64,000 nt of DNA, from positions 22,601 to 86,600 of the IMG/VR virus record IMGVR_UViG_3300030109_003951; one strand, 5' to 3'. Positions 50,933-58,331 of the stretch are shown here, piece after piece. Every line of letters begins with the position of its first letter. The stretch's first letter is position 1. This DNA is from a virus. The notes beneath the pieces are model-generated. The model was given only the letters and a program-made list of their open reading frames with translations. It did no database searches and was not told where the DNA came from. The position numbers and the translations under genes are program-made.

Positions 50933-51183
50933 TAGGCCACCCCCATATATGTTGCAACTGGTAAGACTATACTCACTACCAATCCAACTACTTTCAACAT
51001 TGGATAAATTGAATCTGGCACACCCTCATAATCGCACTTTAATATAAAATCAAATGCTTCTTGATATGCTGTACAATAGTCAGTATTTCTTCCACTTCCA
51101 CTTCTTCCTAATGGCCCGTTTACTGATACCGACCAGCACCATTGACCATCTATATTATTCATTTTAATTTTACTGTTTGTCAT
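50932..51183 (-). CDS. small protein with C-terminal membrane helix
   Basis: An 83-residue protein. The soluble part includes WCWSVSVNGPLGRSGSGRN and an AYQEAFDFILK helix. The C terminus (MLKVVGLVVSIVLPVATYMGVA) is hydrophobic and probably membrane-inserted. Family not recognised. Confidence 0.5.
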   Translation of the reverse strand: MTNSKIKMNNIDGQWCWSVSVNGPLGRSGSGRNTDYCTAYQEAFDFILKCDYEGVPDSIYPMLKVVGLVVSIVLPVATYMGVA

Positions 51184-51320
51184 TTTAATTTCCTCCTAAT
51201 TTGTTTAGGTGTTTGAAGAACACCCTTTACATAAATTAAATCATTCACAGATAATTTACAGTGAGTGCAATTTTTTAAATTGTGCGAATAGCACCATCTT
51301 GCATCAAACCATTGTGTCAT
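51180..51320 (-). CDS. 46-residue zinc-ligand protein
   Basis: From the ATG at 51320: WCYSHNLKNCTHCKLS gives a Cys/His cluster, followed by a basic tail. Overlaps the previous gene by 17 bases. Role unknown. Confidence 0.45.
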   Translation of the reverse strand: MTQWFDARWCYSHNLKNCTHCKLSVNDLIYVKGVLQTPKQIRRKLK

Positions 51321-51816
51321 TCTCAAACCCCCAATCAATATTGTTAACTTTTTCTTGAAGATTGTATTCAAAATCAATTACTTCCATTTCTGTTTTGAAA
51401 AGAGAGTCATCGAATCCAGAACAATGAGCATTGTTATCATACCATCCCGACCCCTCGCCAACACATTCTTCTAAAACCCAATAACCAGCATGGCGTAAAC
51501 CATCTGTATTGAAAAGAGAAACATCAAGTGTTGCTCCCTTTCCACTACCGTATTCATCTTTACAAAATACATCATAAAGTAAACTTTCGGCCTTACCCAT
51601 ATTATCATAAATTTCACGTAATATTTTTGGCGTGTATTCCATATTATTCTCATATCGTGAATCAATTGTTTCAAAAATTGGCTCACCATTTTCATCGTAT
51701 TTCCCATCTGTATTATATGTTTCTTCAAATATATCCATACCTGTACCTTCACATAAAATCACAAGTCTATCATATATACAATCCACTTGTTTTTTTCCAA
51801 ATCTAACTTTCATCAT
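51304..51816 (-). CDS. uncharacterised acidic protein
   Basis: About 170 residues from the ATG pair at 51816. It is acidic and rich in Asp, Glu, Tyr and Asn. The C-terminal half includes GYWVLEECVGEGSGWYDNNAHCSG. A TATATA box at 51855-51860 lies upstream. Family not recognised. Confidence 0.5.
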   Translation of the reverse strand: MMKVRFGKKQVDCIYDRLVILCEGTGMDIFEETYNTDGKYDENGEPIFETIDSRYENNMEYTPKILREIYDNMGKAESLLYDVFCKDEYGSGKGATLDVSLFNTDGLRHAGYWVLEECVGEGSGWYDNNAHCSGFDDSLFKTEMEVIDFEYNLQEKVNNIDWGFENDTMV

Positions 51817-51853
51817 TGTTCCCTCGCATATTGTTAACGAGAATACATCCCAT

Positions 51854-51861
51854 ATATAAGC
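51854..51861 (-). promoter_or_regulatory. TATA box of the 51.8 kb gene
   Basis: TATATA about 26 bases upstream of the predicted start site near 51831, with the start codon about 15 bases further and GAGGG in the leader. Confidence 0.4.
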
Positions 51862-51956
51862 ATTGTTCCTCACTAGAAAAAACAATCCAAGTTTGGCCCC
51901 AACATATTTACTTGCACAAATTTTCTATAGAACGTGTTATATCGGTAAAGTAAGCA

Positions 51957-52289
51957 TTAAGCGACTTGTTCAAAATTTAAACAAGACATATCTAAACTCC
52001 ACTTCATTACTCTATTGCACCTACTCCCTATATATGCAACGGTTGTCTTCTCTGTTGACTTGAACAAATCATAACCACGCAAGATATTTCCCAGTTGATT
52101 AGAGGTGGGAATATGGGTGGATGTGTCTGCAATCTTATCTCTTATACCATTCACTGTCAACCCTTCTTTTTCTTTCCAAAGTGCCTTAATCATTTTCCCT
52201 TTTATTCTGGAAGCGTTCTTTTTGGATTCGTATTGTATTCTCCATTTTCCTTCTTTATCAGTGATGTGGAAGGAATAGGTTTTTTGCAT
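51957..52289 (-). CDS. winged-helix DNA-binding protein
   Basis: A 110-residue protein. After a beta-hairpin start it shows IKALWKEKEGLTVNGIRDKI then IPTSNQLGNILRGYDLFKS and a terminal strand. This is a winged-helix layout shared with the proteins at 28626-28862 and 32489-32713. It is the first minus-strand gene of the block, reads from a predicted leaderless promoter and faces a divergent promoter. A regulator of that divergent region is plausible. Confidence 0.6.
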   Translation of the reverse strand: MQKTYSFHITDKEGKWRIQYESKKNASRIKGKMIKALWKEKEGLTVNGIRDKIADTSTHIPTSNQLGNILRGYDLFKSTEKTTVAYIGSRCNRVMKWSLDMSCLNFEQVA

Positions 52290-52307
52290 GTAAGGTTCGC
52301 TGGCAAA

Positions 52308-52320
52308 TCATACATAAATA
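52308..52320 (-). promoter_or_regulatory. TATA box for leaderless winged-helix gene
   Basis: TATTTATG on the minus strand is centred about 26 bases before the ATG at 52289, the spacing of a leaderless archaeal promoter. Confidence 0.5.
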
Positions 52321-52357
52321 ACTAATGGATGTTTTCACACACAATCCTACCTACTAG

Positions 52358-52365
52358 TTTATTTT
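52358..52365 (+). promoter_or_regulatory. TATA box for leaderless plus-strand operon
   Basis: TTTATTTT centred about 26 bases before the ATG at 52387. With the opposing box at 52308-52320 it forms a compact divergent control region of about 98 bases. Confidence 0.5.
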
Positions 52366-52386
52366 CTACACCGACTTGCGCTGGTC

Positions 52387-52563
52387 ATGTCAACACTATT
52401 TATAGCGGGAGCAACAGCAATAATTCTACTGTCTTTGACTTGGTATTTCTTATTGAATATCATAACTTTTGAAATAGGTGAGATACCATTCAATGAAGTA
52501 GAGAAAGAACAACTGAATAATGATTTTAAAGGAGGATTAAGGAATGTTGGGAGGGATAATTAA
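52387..52563 (+). CDS. 58-residue single-span membrane protein
   Basis: First gene of a four-gene plus-strand operon, leaderless by the promoter spacing. Residues 4-28 (LFIAGATAIILLSLTWYFLL) form one membrane helix, followed by an acidic tail. It overlaps the next gene by 20 bases. Function unknown. Confidence 0.55.
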   Translation: MSTLFIAGATAIILLSLTWYFLLNIITFEIGEIPFNEVEKEQLNNDFKGGLRNVGRDN

Positions 52564-52825
52564 ATCCTTTCTTAGACTCATGGGATGGGTTTATGTTTTC
52601 ATAGAACAATTCGTATCTTATCCAAATGATGGTAACATTTTAGGTCTAGACATTGATGAAGATTTCCAAAAGATGTCACGTAAGGAACTATGTGCTTACA
52701 TAGATTCAGTCAATGATAAAAACAAATCTAATGTTACCTTTTGGGATTTAGACTCTACAACTAAAATAAGATACGGTTGTCAAATAGCACGTCTAAATGG
52801 ATTGGTAAAAGATGGACGTAAATAA
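52544..52825 (+). CDS. uncharacterised small protein
   Basis: A 93-residue protein with AGGAGG upstream. The first 25 residues are moderately hydrophobic (IIKSFLRLMGWVYVFIEQF). The rest is soluble with DEDFQKMSRKELCAYIDSV. Overlaps both neighbours. Possibly membrane-associated. Confidence 0.55.
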   Translation: MLGGIIKSFLRLMGWVYVFIEQFVSYPNDGNILGLDIDEDFQKMSRKELCAYIDSVNDKNKSNVTFWDLDSTTKIRYGCQIARLNGLVKDGRK

Positions 52826-53006
52826 TATCCCACACATTGACGGCCCCAGAATGTCTGATGTATGTGAGCAAGTGAAAGGTTGCCTCAACGGAGACATATT
52901 CAAATTTGGCCCAATCGTAGCAGGTATTCTAATTGCAGCAGAAGTTTTGTTTTGGGTATCGCTATCAACATTAATTGTAAAGAGAGTGAAGAAATGGAAA
53001 AAATAA
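52812..53006 (+). CDS. single-span membrane protein
   Basis: A 64-residue protein. Residues about 34-57 (IVAGILIAAEVLFWVSLSTLIV) form a membrane helix, followed by a Lys-rich end. Two cysteines lie in the exposed N terminus. Overlaps the lyase gene by 13 bases, so the two are co-translated. Confidence 0.55.
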   Translation: MDVNNIPHIDGPRMSDVCEQVKGCLNGDIFKFGPIVAGILIAAEVLFWVSLSTLIVKRVKKWKK

Positions 53007-53839
53007 CTATTTACGAAGTTGGCCCTAGAGATGGTTTACAAGGAATCAAATCTGTAATCCCTCTAGAAGACAAAGTAACTATGGTTAATTTATTATACAA
53101 TGCTGGTCTGAAAAATATAGAAGTTGGAAGTTTTGTACATCCGAAGAAAGTTCCTAACATGGCTAACAGTGATGTACTCTATAGAAAAGTTTCGCACCTC
53201 GATTGTAATCTAGGAGTTCTTGTACCTAATGAAAAAGGACTCCAACGTGCAATTTCAGTAGGTGCTAAAAAATTCAATGTATGTCTTTCTCCTTCTGAAA
53301 CATTCAATAAAAATAACTTTGGCATAAGCCTAGAACAACTCTTTTCACAATACAGAAGTATGCTCTATGGCATCCCTAAAGATGATATTCGTGTCTATGT
53401 TTCTAATGCATTCGGTTGTCCAGTCGAAGGAAAGTTTGACCCAGAACATCTCAAGCGTACATTACAATCTTCTGCAATATTAGGCTCAACAGTTGTCCTA
53501 TCTGATACATCTGGCCTAGCCAATAAAGAATCCATTTCAGAACTTTCGCCCCTAATAAAAAACATAGGAACTACATGGGCTATTCATTTCCACCACAATG
53601 AAAAATCTGAACCCATCTTAGATAATGTCCAACATGCCTATGACTTGGGCATCAGACAATTTGATTCAAGTATTGGTGGTTTAGGTGGCTGTCCTTTTGC
53701 TAAAGATTCTGGTGCTAATCTAGCCACAGAAGACTTGGTAACTTGGGCCATTGACAATAATATCCCAATAGACCCGATTAACAATTTATCCCAAGTTAGT
53801 TTATTTGTAAATAAATTCAAATCTAATTACACATCATAG
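52994..53839 (+). CDS. HMG-CoA lyase-like enzyme
   Basis: A 281-residue TIM-barrel enzyme from the ATG at 52994. It carries EVGPRDGLQG (Arg12, Asp13), then VGSFVHPKKVPNMAN. The metal-binding His pair is IHFHHNE. The class signature GGLGGCPFAKDSG...NLATEDLV contains the active-site Cys. These residues match HMG-CoA lyase rather than isopropylmalate or homocitrate synthases. The reaction splits HMG-CoA to acetyl-CoA and acetoacetate. HMG-CoA is also the precursor of archaeal isoprenoid lipids, so the enzyme might divert host lipid synthesis or feed energy metabolism. Both are inference. It ends convergent with and overlapping the next gene. Confidence 0.85.
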   Translation: MEKITIYEVGPRDGLQGIKSVIPLEDKVTMVNLLYNAGLKNIEVGSFVHPKKVPNMANSDVLYRKVSHLDCNLGVLVPNEKGLQRAISVGAKKFNVCLSPSETFNKNNFGISLEQLFSQYRSMLYGIPKDDIRVYVSNAFGCPVEGKFDPEHLKRTLQSSAILGSTVVLSDTSGLANKESISELSPLIKNIGTTWAIHFHHNEKSEPILDNVQHAYDLGIRQFDSSIGGLGGCPFAKDSGANLATEDLVTWAIDNNIPIDPINNLSQVSLFVNKFKSNYTS

Positions 53840-54167
53840 GTGAATCATCTTTATTTAAATCTCTTTTCATATTCATTAAATGTTGTTTTCTTTCTAACTC
53901 ATGCATTTCTTCCATTTCTTCTATTTCTTCAACAGGCATTAAATATGTTTTTGGTATTATAGTTTTAATATTTATTATGCCCATTCTTGGAATACAAGTG
54001 ATTTCTTTTTCTCCAGTATCTACAGCCCAAAAATCATTAAATAATCCACCAGCAGTTACTATATTTCCTTCAACTGTTTTTGTTTCTTTTAATCCTGTTC
54101 TATATTCAATTTTCACATTTTTTATTATAGTGTACTTACTATATGTCTCCATAATATATCCCATCAT
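53823..54167 (-). CDS. uncharacterised small protein
   Basis: About 114 residues from the ATG at 54167; ATGs at 54164 and 54152 are alternatives. It is beta-rich in the first 70 residues and highly acidic, then basic helical (EEIEEMEEMHELERKQ). Its 3' end overlaps the lyase gene tail by 17 bases. Family not recognised. Confidence 0.5.
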   Translation of the reverse strand: MMGYIMETYSKYTIIKNVKIEYRTGLKETKTVEGNIVTAGGLFNDFWAVDTGEKEITCIPRMGIINIKTIIPKTYLMPVEEIEEMEEMHELERKQHLMNMKRDLNKDDSPMMCN

Positions 54168-54368
54168 CTTTTCATACTTAAGGTAGGTATGTGATGTGAA
54201 CACAATTTAATGACCCTGTGACAATATACAATTTTCGCCACTTCCAAAAAACACCCTTCCTAAATACACTCCCCGAATTTTAAATAAAAGCCCCTCTTCC
54301 AATATATTTGTGGGATAGGGCATTGTCTCTTGCATTATACCTTCTTATGTCTTATCTCACTCCTTAAT

Positions 54369-54589
54369 ACATTTCATGTGAAATGTAAATGAAATGTAAA
54401 AAACGCTGTACTGCTCTTCATATTTCATATTTCATGAAAAATGGGAAATATAGGGGGTGCCCCCTAACTACCCCCCTATTATTCACCTGTACACATGAGT
54501 GAAATGTATGTAATATGAAATGTATATAATCCTATACAACGTTTTTAATTAAATATTATATGAAATATATATGAAATGTATGAAATGTA
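54369..54589. repeat. TGAAATGTA iterons
   Basis: Nine-base direct repeats listed under the origin region. The first is part of ACATTTCA-TG-TGAAATGT, an inverted repeat with eight-base arms. Spacing is irregular (9 to 102 bases), with the last two in tandem. Confidence 0.6.
54451..54466. repeat. G-C-rich inverted repeat in origin region
   Basis: TAGGGGG and CCCCCTA separated by two bases, standing out in the AT-rich surroundings. Confidence 0.45.
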
Positions 54590-54795
54590 TTTTTTGCCCC
54601 TTGATATAATATATAATATATAATATAATATAACTATACTAATATTATCTATTAATATAATATACAACACTACTTTCGACCCCTCGAATGGTAGGCTAAA
54701 ATAATAACAATATATTGTTCGTATTAGGAGAGAGGAACTATAGGTTTAGTTTGGTTAAATGCGTTTAAGCATTGGTACTCTCGGAAAATTTCCTA

Positions 54796-54820
54796 GCATA
54801 TGGTTAAGTCTTTGGAACCC
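54796..54820 (-). promoter_or_regulatory. half copy of the palindromic operator
   Basis: GCATATGGTTAAGTCTTTGG followed by AACCC matches the right half of the six full operators. The left half is absent. No TATA box lies at the usual distance. It may be a remnant or a single-site binding element at the edge of the origin. Confidence 0.5.
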
Positions 54821-54836
54821 TATAAAAAACGGTATA

Positions 54837-55094
54837 TTACCAAAAGTCAACCTCTCCGCTTTCGTCCATATACATTTTTAAATCATCCTCGTACCATATC
54901 AAGTCCCAACTATAACCACCGTAGGCTATCTCTTTAGTATAACCTTCAAGCCCTTCCTCGGCATTATCCCTTAATTCTTTAGCGTGTTCTATTGCTTCTT
55001 TCTCTGTGCCTGTGAATTTTTCTAATATATCCCAAGAAGGGCAAGGTAAACCACTTTTACAATAAAACGATAAGAGAATTGTGTATTCTGTCAT
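54837..55094 (-). CDS. uncharacterised small acidic protein
   Basis: An 85-residue acidic protein. KEAIEHAKELRDNAEEGLEG is helical and the flanks are beta (YTILLSFYCKSG, YSWDLIWYEDD). Family not recognised. Last gene of the operon that begins at 56340. Confidence 0.5.
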   Translation of the reverse strand: MTEYTILLSFYCKSGLPCPSWDILEKFTGTEKEAIEHAKELRDNAEEGLEGYTKEIAYGGYSWDLIWYEDDLKMYMDESGEVDFW

Positions 55095-55098
55095 AATA

Positions 55099-55467
55099 TC
55101 ACCACCCGTTTGATAAAAACCATTTTAAAAGTTTTAAAAGTTCTATTTCTTCACTATTCATTAAAGAAGATATATTATCAGTAGTTATTTTTAAATTACC
55201 TGCTAGTGTCCTCCTACCCTCAAAAACTGTGCATTTATTACTTAATATCACCATAGTATAACTCACGGGTGAAGGGTTCCATTCTTGCAACCTTTTAGCC
55301 AAATAATTAGGCCGAATATCTAAATTAAAATTTATATCATCTATTCCTCCCCAAAAATCTGTTTTTGGGATTTCTAAAATTTCATCTATTTTGTTTATTA
55401 TCTCTTGTCTCATGTTTCTCAATCCTATATATTTCTCAAGTCTATTTTTCTTGTAACATGTTACCAA
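55099..55467 (-). CDS. uncharacterised small protein
   Basis: A 122-residue protein if the TTG at 55467 is used; the ATG at 55413 gives 104 residues. INKIDEILEIPKTDFWGG is followed by strands and a helical end (LLKLLKWFLSNGW). Family not recognised. Confidence 0.5.
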   Translation of the reverse strand: MVTCYKKNRLEKYIGLRNMRQEIINKIDEILEIPKTDFWGGIDDINFNLDIRPNYLAKRLQEWNPSPVSYTMVILSNKCTVFEGRRTLAGNLKITTDNISSLMNSEEIELLKLLKWFLSNGW

Positions 55468-55790
55468 TCTTGAACGATAAACCCACCGTCTTCATATTTC
55501 ATTGTCTCATGGTTTAATTTGTGTATTTCAATTACTTGGGTATATTCTCTAACTTCTTCTAAATCTTCAAAATTCTTATTATATGCTTGGTTTAGTTCTT
55601 CTAAATTTTCATACTCTGTGAATTCACAACAAATAGCGATAGGGTCAAATTCTATTTGTTCGCCTATGTCATTCTCAAGTTGTTCAAAGTATTCAAAGAG
55701 TGCAAGTCTCCCGTAATAACTAAAATTGTTTTCTCTGTTTATTTTTACAAATGTGTCAACAAATGTACTTTCTGTTACTGTTTCTATCAT
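55461..55790 (-). CDS. small acidic phage-type protein
   Basis: A 109-residue protein whose ATG overlaps the upstream stop as TAATG. FSYYGRLALFEYFEQLENDI then FDPIAICCEFTEYENLEE is a pattern I have seen in small acidic proteins of phages and plasmids of no known function. Strong negative charge could mimic DNA, but this is speculation. Confidence 0.5.
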   Translation of the reverse strand: MIETVTESTFVDTFVKINRENNFSYYGRLALFEYFEQLENDIGEQIEFDPIAICCEFTEYENLEELNQAYNKNFEDLEEVREYTQVIEIHKLNHETMKYEDGGFIVQDW

Positions 55791-55975
55791 TATTGCCACA
55801 CCCCTTGTTCAAATTCTCCGCAGTCATCACAGTCACCATCATAAGAAGTATTTTTTTTAGTTGCCATAGGATAAGCACAAGCGCACTTATCACATACGTT
55901 CAATACTTCGGTGTCTATTACTATTTCATTTCCGTTTACGTCTATATCTGTTTCTTCTATTGTTATTATTTTCAT
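55790..55975 (-). CDS. zinc-ligand small protein
   Basis: A 61-residue protein with CDKCACAYP and CDDCGEF, two CxxC pairs for one zinc. Very acidic N terminus. Stop overlaps the next start. Confidence 0.55.
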   Translation of the reverse strand: MKIITIEETDIDVNGNEIVIDTEVLNVCDKCACAYPMATKKNTSYDGDCDDCGEFEQGVWQ

Positions 55976-55989
55976 TTTTCATCATCTCC

Positions 55990-56314
55990 TTAAATTTGAA
56001 ATCCCCAATCGTTAAAATTCATAGGTCTTGCTAATTCCCAGTTGTTCTCTAATAAATTCCTAAATGTATTACTTAATTGGTTCTCAAAAATATTACAATA
56101 ATTAGAATCTAAATGGTATCTAGGGTTTCTAGGTGCATATCTATAATGGTACATTTCAAAAGCATCTCTTAAATCTAGTAAATCTCTAGTACTTGGATTA
56201 TCTAAATTTTCTAACCCTGTTTGTAATACCATCATTAAATCATTCGGTCTTGTGTTTCTATTTGTTAGTATATTGTATATACTACTTATTACTTGTTCGT
56301 TATTCATTTTTATC
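55990..56314 (-). CDS. first gene of a palindrome-led operon
   Basis: About 107 residues from the ATG near 56314, or 116 from a TTG at 56340 that coincides with the predicted transcription start. Helical, with VISSIYNILTNRNTRPNDL and YCNIFENQLSNTFRNLLEN. Family not recognised. Confidence 0.5.
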
Positions 56315-56360
56315 ATCTCGTTGTCTGCGTCTCCGCCCAAACTGTCCTATATGGTGTCCC

Positions 56361-56449
56361 CTTATAATAACTGTCATTATTCCTCTGTATATAGTATAGG
56401 GTAGCCAAAGTCTACTACCATATGGGAAGTAACATCTTTGGGTCGACCC
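56361..56449 (-). promoter_or_regulatory. palindromic operator and promoter, copy 1
   Basis: On the transcribed strand the order is palindrome (GGG...CAAAG...CATATG...CTTTG...CCC, centre 56419-56424), then GGAATAATGA, then a TTATAATA-type TATA box at 56361-56370. The predicted start site is near 56340. One of six copies with this layout. Confidence 0.7.
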
Positions 56450-56513
56450 CGTTGAGAAATTATCAATATTTGATATGAGATAACCTCAAGAGTTCATTCT
56501 TAATAATTTCACC

Positions 56514-56858
56514 TTACCCTATTTCATACATTGATAAATTCCAAGCATTTCCTAATTCGTAATAGTAGCCATAACTCTTAATTAAATTAATGAACTCATC
56601 TTCTAAGGTTTCATATCTTTTACTATCACAGGCGTAGTTTAATACTTCATATAGTGGGCCTTCAAATGACATACTAATAGTTTCATCATTAGCATAATCA
56701 AAATAATCTGAGCCTTTAATATCTTCAATTATCTTTTTATTTTTAGAACTGTCATACCAACAAAAACATTTGTTGTTGAAATATATTCTCACACAAGAAG
56801 TTAATCTGTTTTTCTTTAACCAAGATTCAATTTTCCTAACCATTTCTACTTTTTTCAT
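56514..56858 (-). CDS. uncharacterised small protein
   Basis: About 114 residues from the ATG at 56858. Basic at the N terminus, Tyr/Asp/Asn-rich in the middle (GSDYFDYANDETISMSFEG). Several cysteines without a CxxC. Overlaps the upstream gene. Family not recognised. Confidence 0.5.
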   Translation of the reverse strand: MKKVEMVRKIESWLKKNRLTSCVRIYFNNKCFCWYDSSKNKKIIEDIKGSDYFDYANDETISMSFEGPLYEVLNYACDSKRYETLEDEFINLIKSYGYYYELGNAWNLSMYEIG

Positions 56859-56863
56859 TTTAA

Positions 56864-57202
56864 TCACCTTATCCTCATTGAACTCATTAAAATTTCCATC
56901 TTGTCCTTTTTACTTATTCCAATTTCTTCATTTCTTTTGATTACTGATTCTTCAATCGCTTTGTTCATGGCTGTCATATCTAACTTACCATTTTCATCTT
57001 TGTAAGCATTAAAGTAAGCATAATACCAAGGTGCTTGTAGAGGGTCATTTCCTCTCATCGTTCTATATCCTCTCATGTTTTCAACTACCATACAAACAAT
57101 TACTCCATGTTCATCTGCTTCATGTAGATTGACATAACACATTCTGTTTCCATATCTATCTTTTAATACTGCATCTTTTCTCGCTTCCGCTTCTGTCGTC
57201 AT
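56864..57202 (-). CDS. uncharacterised small protein, leaderless
   Basis: A 112-residue protein starting at the predicted transcription start of operator copy 2. GVIVCMVVENMRGYRTMRG and QAPWYYAYFNAYKDENGK stand out. Family not recognised. Confidence 0.5.
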   Translation of the reverse strand: MTTEAEARKDAVLKDRYGNRMCYVNLHEADEHGVIVCMVVENMRGYRTMRGNDPLQAPWYYAYFNAYKDENGKLDMTAMNKAIEESVIKRNEEIGISKKDKMEILMSSMRIR

Positions 57203-57221
57203 ATACCCTCCTGTCTTTTCC

Positions 57222-57320
57222 CCTTAATAAAGGTTGTCATTATTCCACACTATACATGTGGGGCCGTGTTCACTCCCGCTCCAAAGATATGCTCAACCAT
57301 ATGGTGTGGTCTTTGCTACC
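57222..57320 (-). promoter_or_regulatory. palindromic operator and promoter, copy 2
   Basis: Dyad with CATATG at 57297-57302, arms CAAAG and CTTTG, then GGAATAATGA and a TTATTAAGG-type box. The ATG at 57202 is about 26 bases from the box centre. Confidence 0.7.
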
Positions 57321-57372
57321 CTAAAAAGAACTGATAACCCCACCAGTTACTCATTCCACCAATATCTAGGTA

Positions 57373-57507
57373 TCATTCTTGCATCACCCCTGTGCTATAC
57401 AAGAGCGTTTCTATTTTACCAAGCACTTCATCATCGTCAATAATATACCTTTGATACTTTTTCCAAACCACCCTTAGATTCTTCACAAGTCTGTCTGTGT
57501 CAATCAT
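57373..57507 (-). CDS. 44-residue protein
   Basis: ATG at 57507, with VKNLRVVWKKYQRYII then an acidic stretch. Overlaps the upstream gene by four bases. Function unknown. Confidence 0.4.
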   Translation of the reverse strand: MIDTDRLVKNLRVVWKKYQRYIIDDDEVLGKIETLLYSTGVMQE

Positions 57508-57893
57508 TCTTCTTCACCTTCCCATTCTCCATTCTTTCGTAAATGTTCTCTCGCCCTCAACATCAATTCCTCATCAACATGAAGTCCATCGGGCAACTGT
57601 TGATGAAGGGCGATGCAAAGAACGATTCGTTCGTAAATCTGCAACCGCTTGACTTCTTCTCGTAACTCTTTGACTATTTTGGGTGCTAAGTCCCAATAAG
57701 CAAGAGGCTCTTCATATCCTTCAAAAATTAATAACAATAAATCAGTGAACCACTTATGCGACTCTATTCTATCATTACGTATTACATCTGAAACGGTGTG
57801 GTTATCTGTTACCAAATTTGTGATTTCACAATTATAACTTATAACTAACTCTTCATCAGAAATCTTTGGATTAAGTGCATCTAAGGGGTGCAT
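57504..57893 (-). CDS. uncharacterised helical protein
   Basis: A 129-residue protein. The C-terminal part (IVKELREEVKRLQIYERIVL and ELMLRAREHLRKN) is helical; the rest is acidic. Its first codon overlaps the last base of the previous stop. Family not recognised. Confidence 0.5.
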   Translation of the reverse strand: MHPLDALNPKISDEELVISYNCEITNLVTDNHTVSDVIRNDRIESHKWFTDLLLLIFEGYEEPLAYWDLAPKIVKELREEVKRLQIYERIVLCIALHQQLPDGLHVDEELMLRAREHLRKNGEWEGEEE

Positions 57894-58108
57894 TATTCTT
57901 CCTCCTCACTGAAATGCCAATTATATTGCCAATGTGGTGCTTGTGCTTCTTGTCTAGCATACTCCATCAAGTTACCAATGAAATCCCTAACTAATTTCTT
58001 GTGTACTGTCACCGTAAAAGACTGATTCCAAAAACCAATCTCCTCATGATTACTGCTACCACTAGGACATCCTGCTTCTATCTGTATTGTTACCATATCT
58101 TTACTCAT
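57893..58108 (-). CDS. small uncharacterised protein
   Basis: A 71-residue protein with a beta N terminus (VTIQIEAGCPSG) and a helical end (LVRDFIGNLMEYARQEAQ). Overlaps neighbours. Family not recognised. Confidence 0.5.
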   Translation of the reverse strand: MSKDMVTIQIEAGCPSGSSNHEEIGFWNQSFTVTVHKKLVRDFIGNLMEYARQEAQAPHWQYNWHFSEEEE

Positions 58109-58221
58109 GCTATCACCTCATCTAAGATAGTTCCACACTTAGGACAATTGATTTCATATATTCTTATTACTTCACATAACCCATTGGAGTTAATGTAATC
58201 TTCACAACATTGGTAACTCAT
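58105..58221 (-). CDS. 38-residue zinc-binding mini-protein
   Basis: ATG at 58221, with YQCCEDY and NCPKCGTIL, a zinc ribbon half. Stop overlaps the next start as ATGA. Confidence 0.45.
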   Translation of the reverse strand: MSYQCCEDYINSNGLCEVIRIYEINCPKCGTILDEVIA

Positions 58222-58331
58222 TCTTTCAACCCCTTCTTATTAATTTCTTCTTTATTATTTTCATAATGTTTTCTAGCCTTGAATTTACTCAAGTATCTAC
58301 TTCTTGCCGCTTTTCTTTTTACATGATTCAT
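58218..58331 (-). CDS. 37-residue basic protein
   Basis: ATG at 58331. KRKAARSRYLSKFKARKHY is strongly basic and helical. Overlaps both neighbours by four bases. Probably binds nucleic acid if made. Confidence 0.4.
   Translation of the reverse strand: MNHVKRKAARSRYLSKFKARKHYENNKEEINKKGLKE

Larger units (their letters stand above)
54204..54836. other. non-coding AT-rich region, candidate replication origin
   Basis: There is no convincing gene in this 633-base stretch. TGAAATGTA occurs six times in direct orientation (54379, 54390, 54500, 54516, 54572, 54581), with a variant at 54561 and inverted copies at 54369 and near 54421. An almost pure A/T tract runs through 54604-54665, a good unwinding element. 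A TAGGGGG-CCCCCTA inverted repeat lies at 54451-54466. Iterons, AT tract and isolation from genes are typical of origins. Confidence 0.6.

Noticed and set aside
52994-53839. Isopropylmalate or homocitrate synthase
   Set aside because: The GGCPFAKDSG signature with the active Cys and the 281-residue length without a regulatory domain are those of HMG-CoA lyase.
55453-55464. GTAACATGTTAC palindrome matching that at 24540-24551
   Set aside because: It overlaps the start of a coding region and includes codons for that protein. Two copies in 64 kb are not convincing evidence of a shared site.
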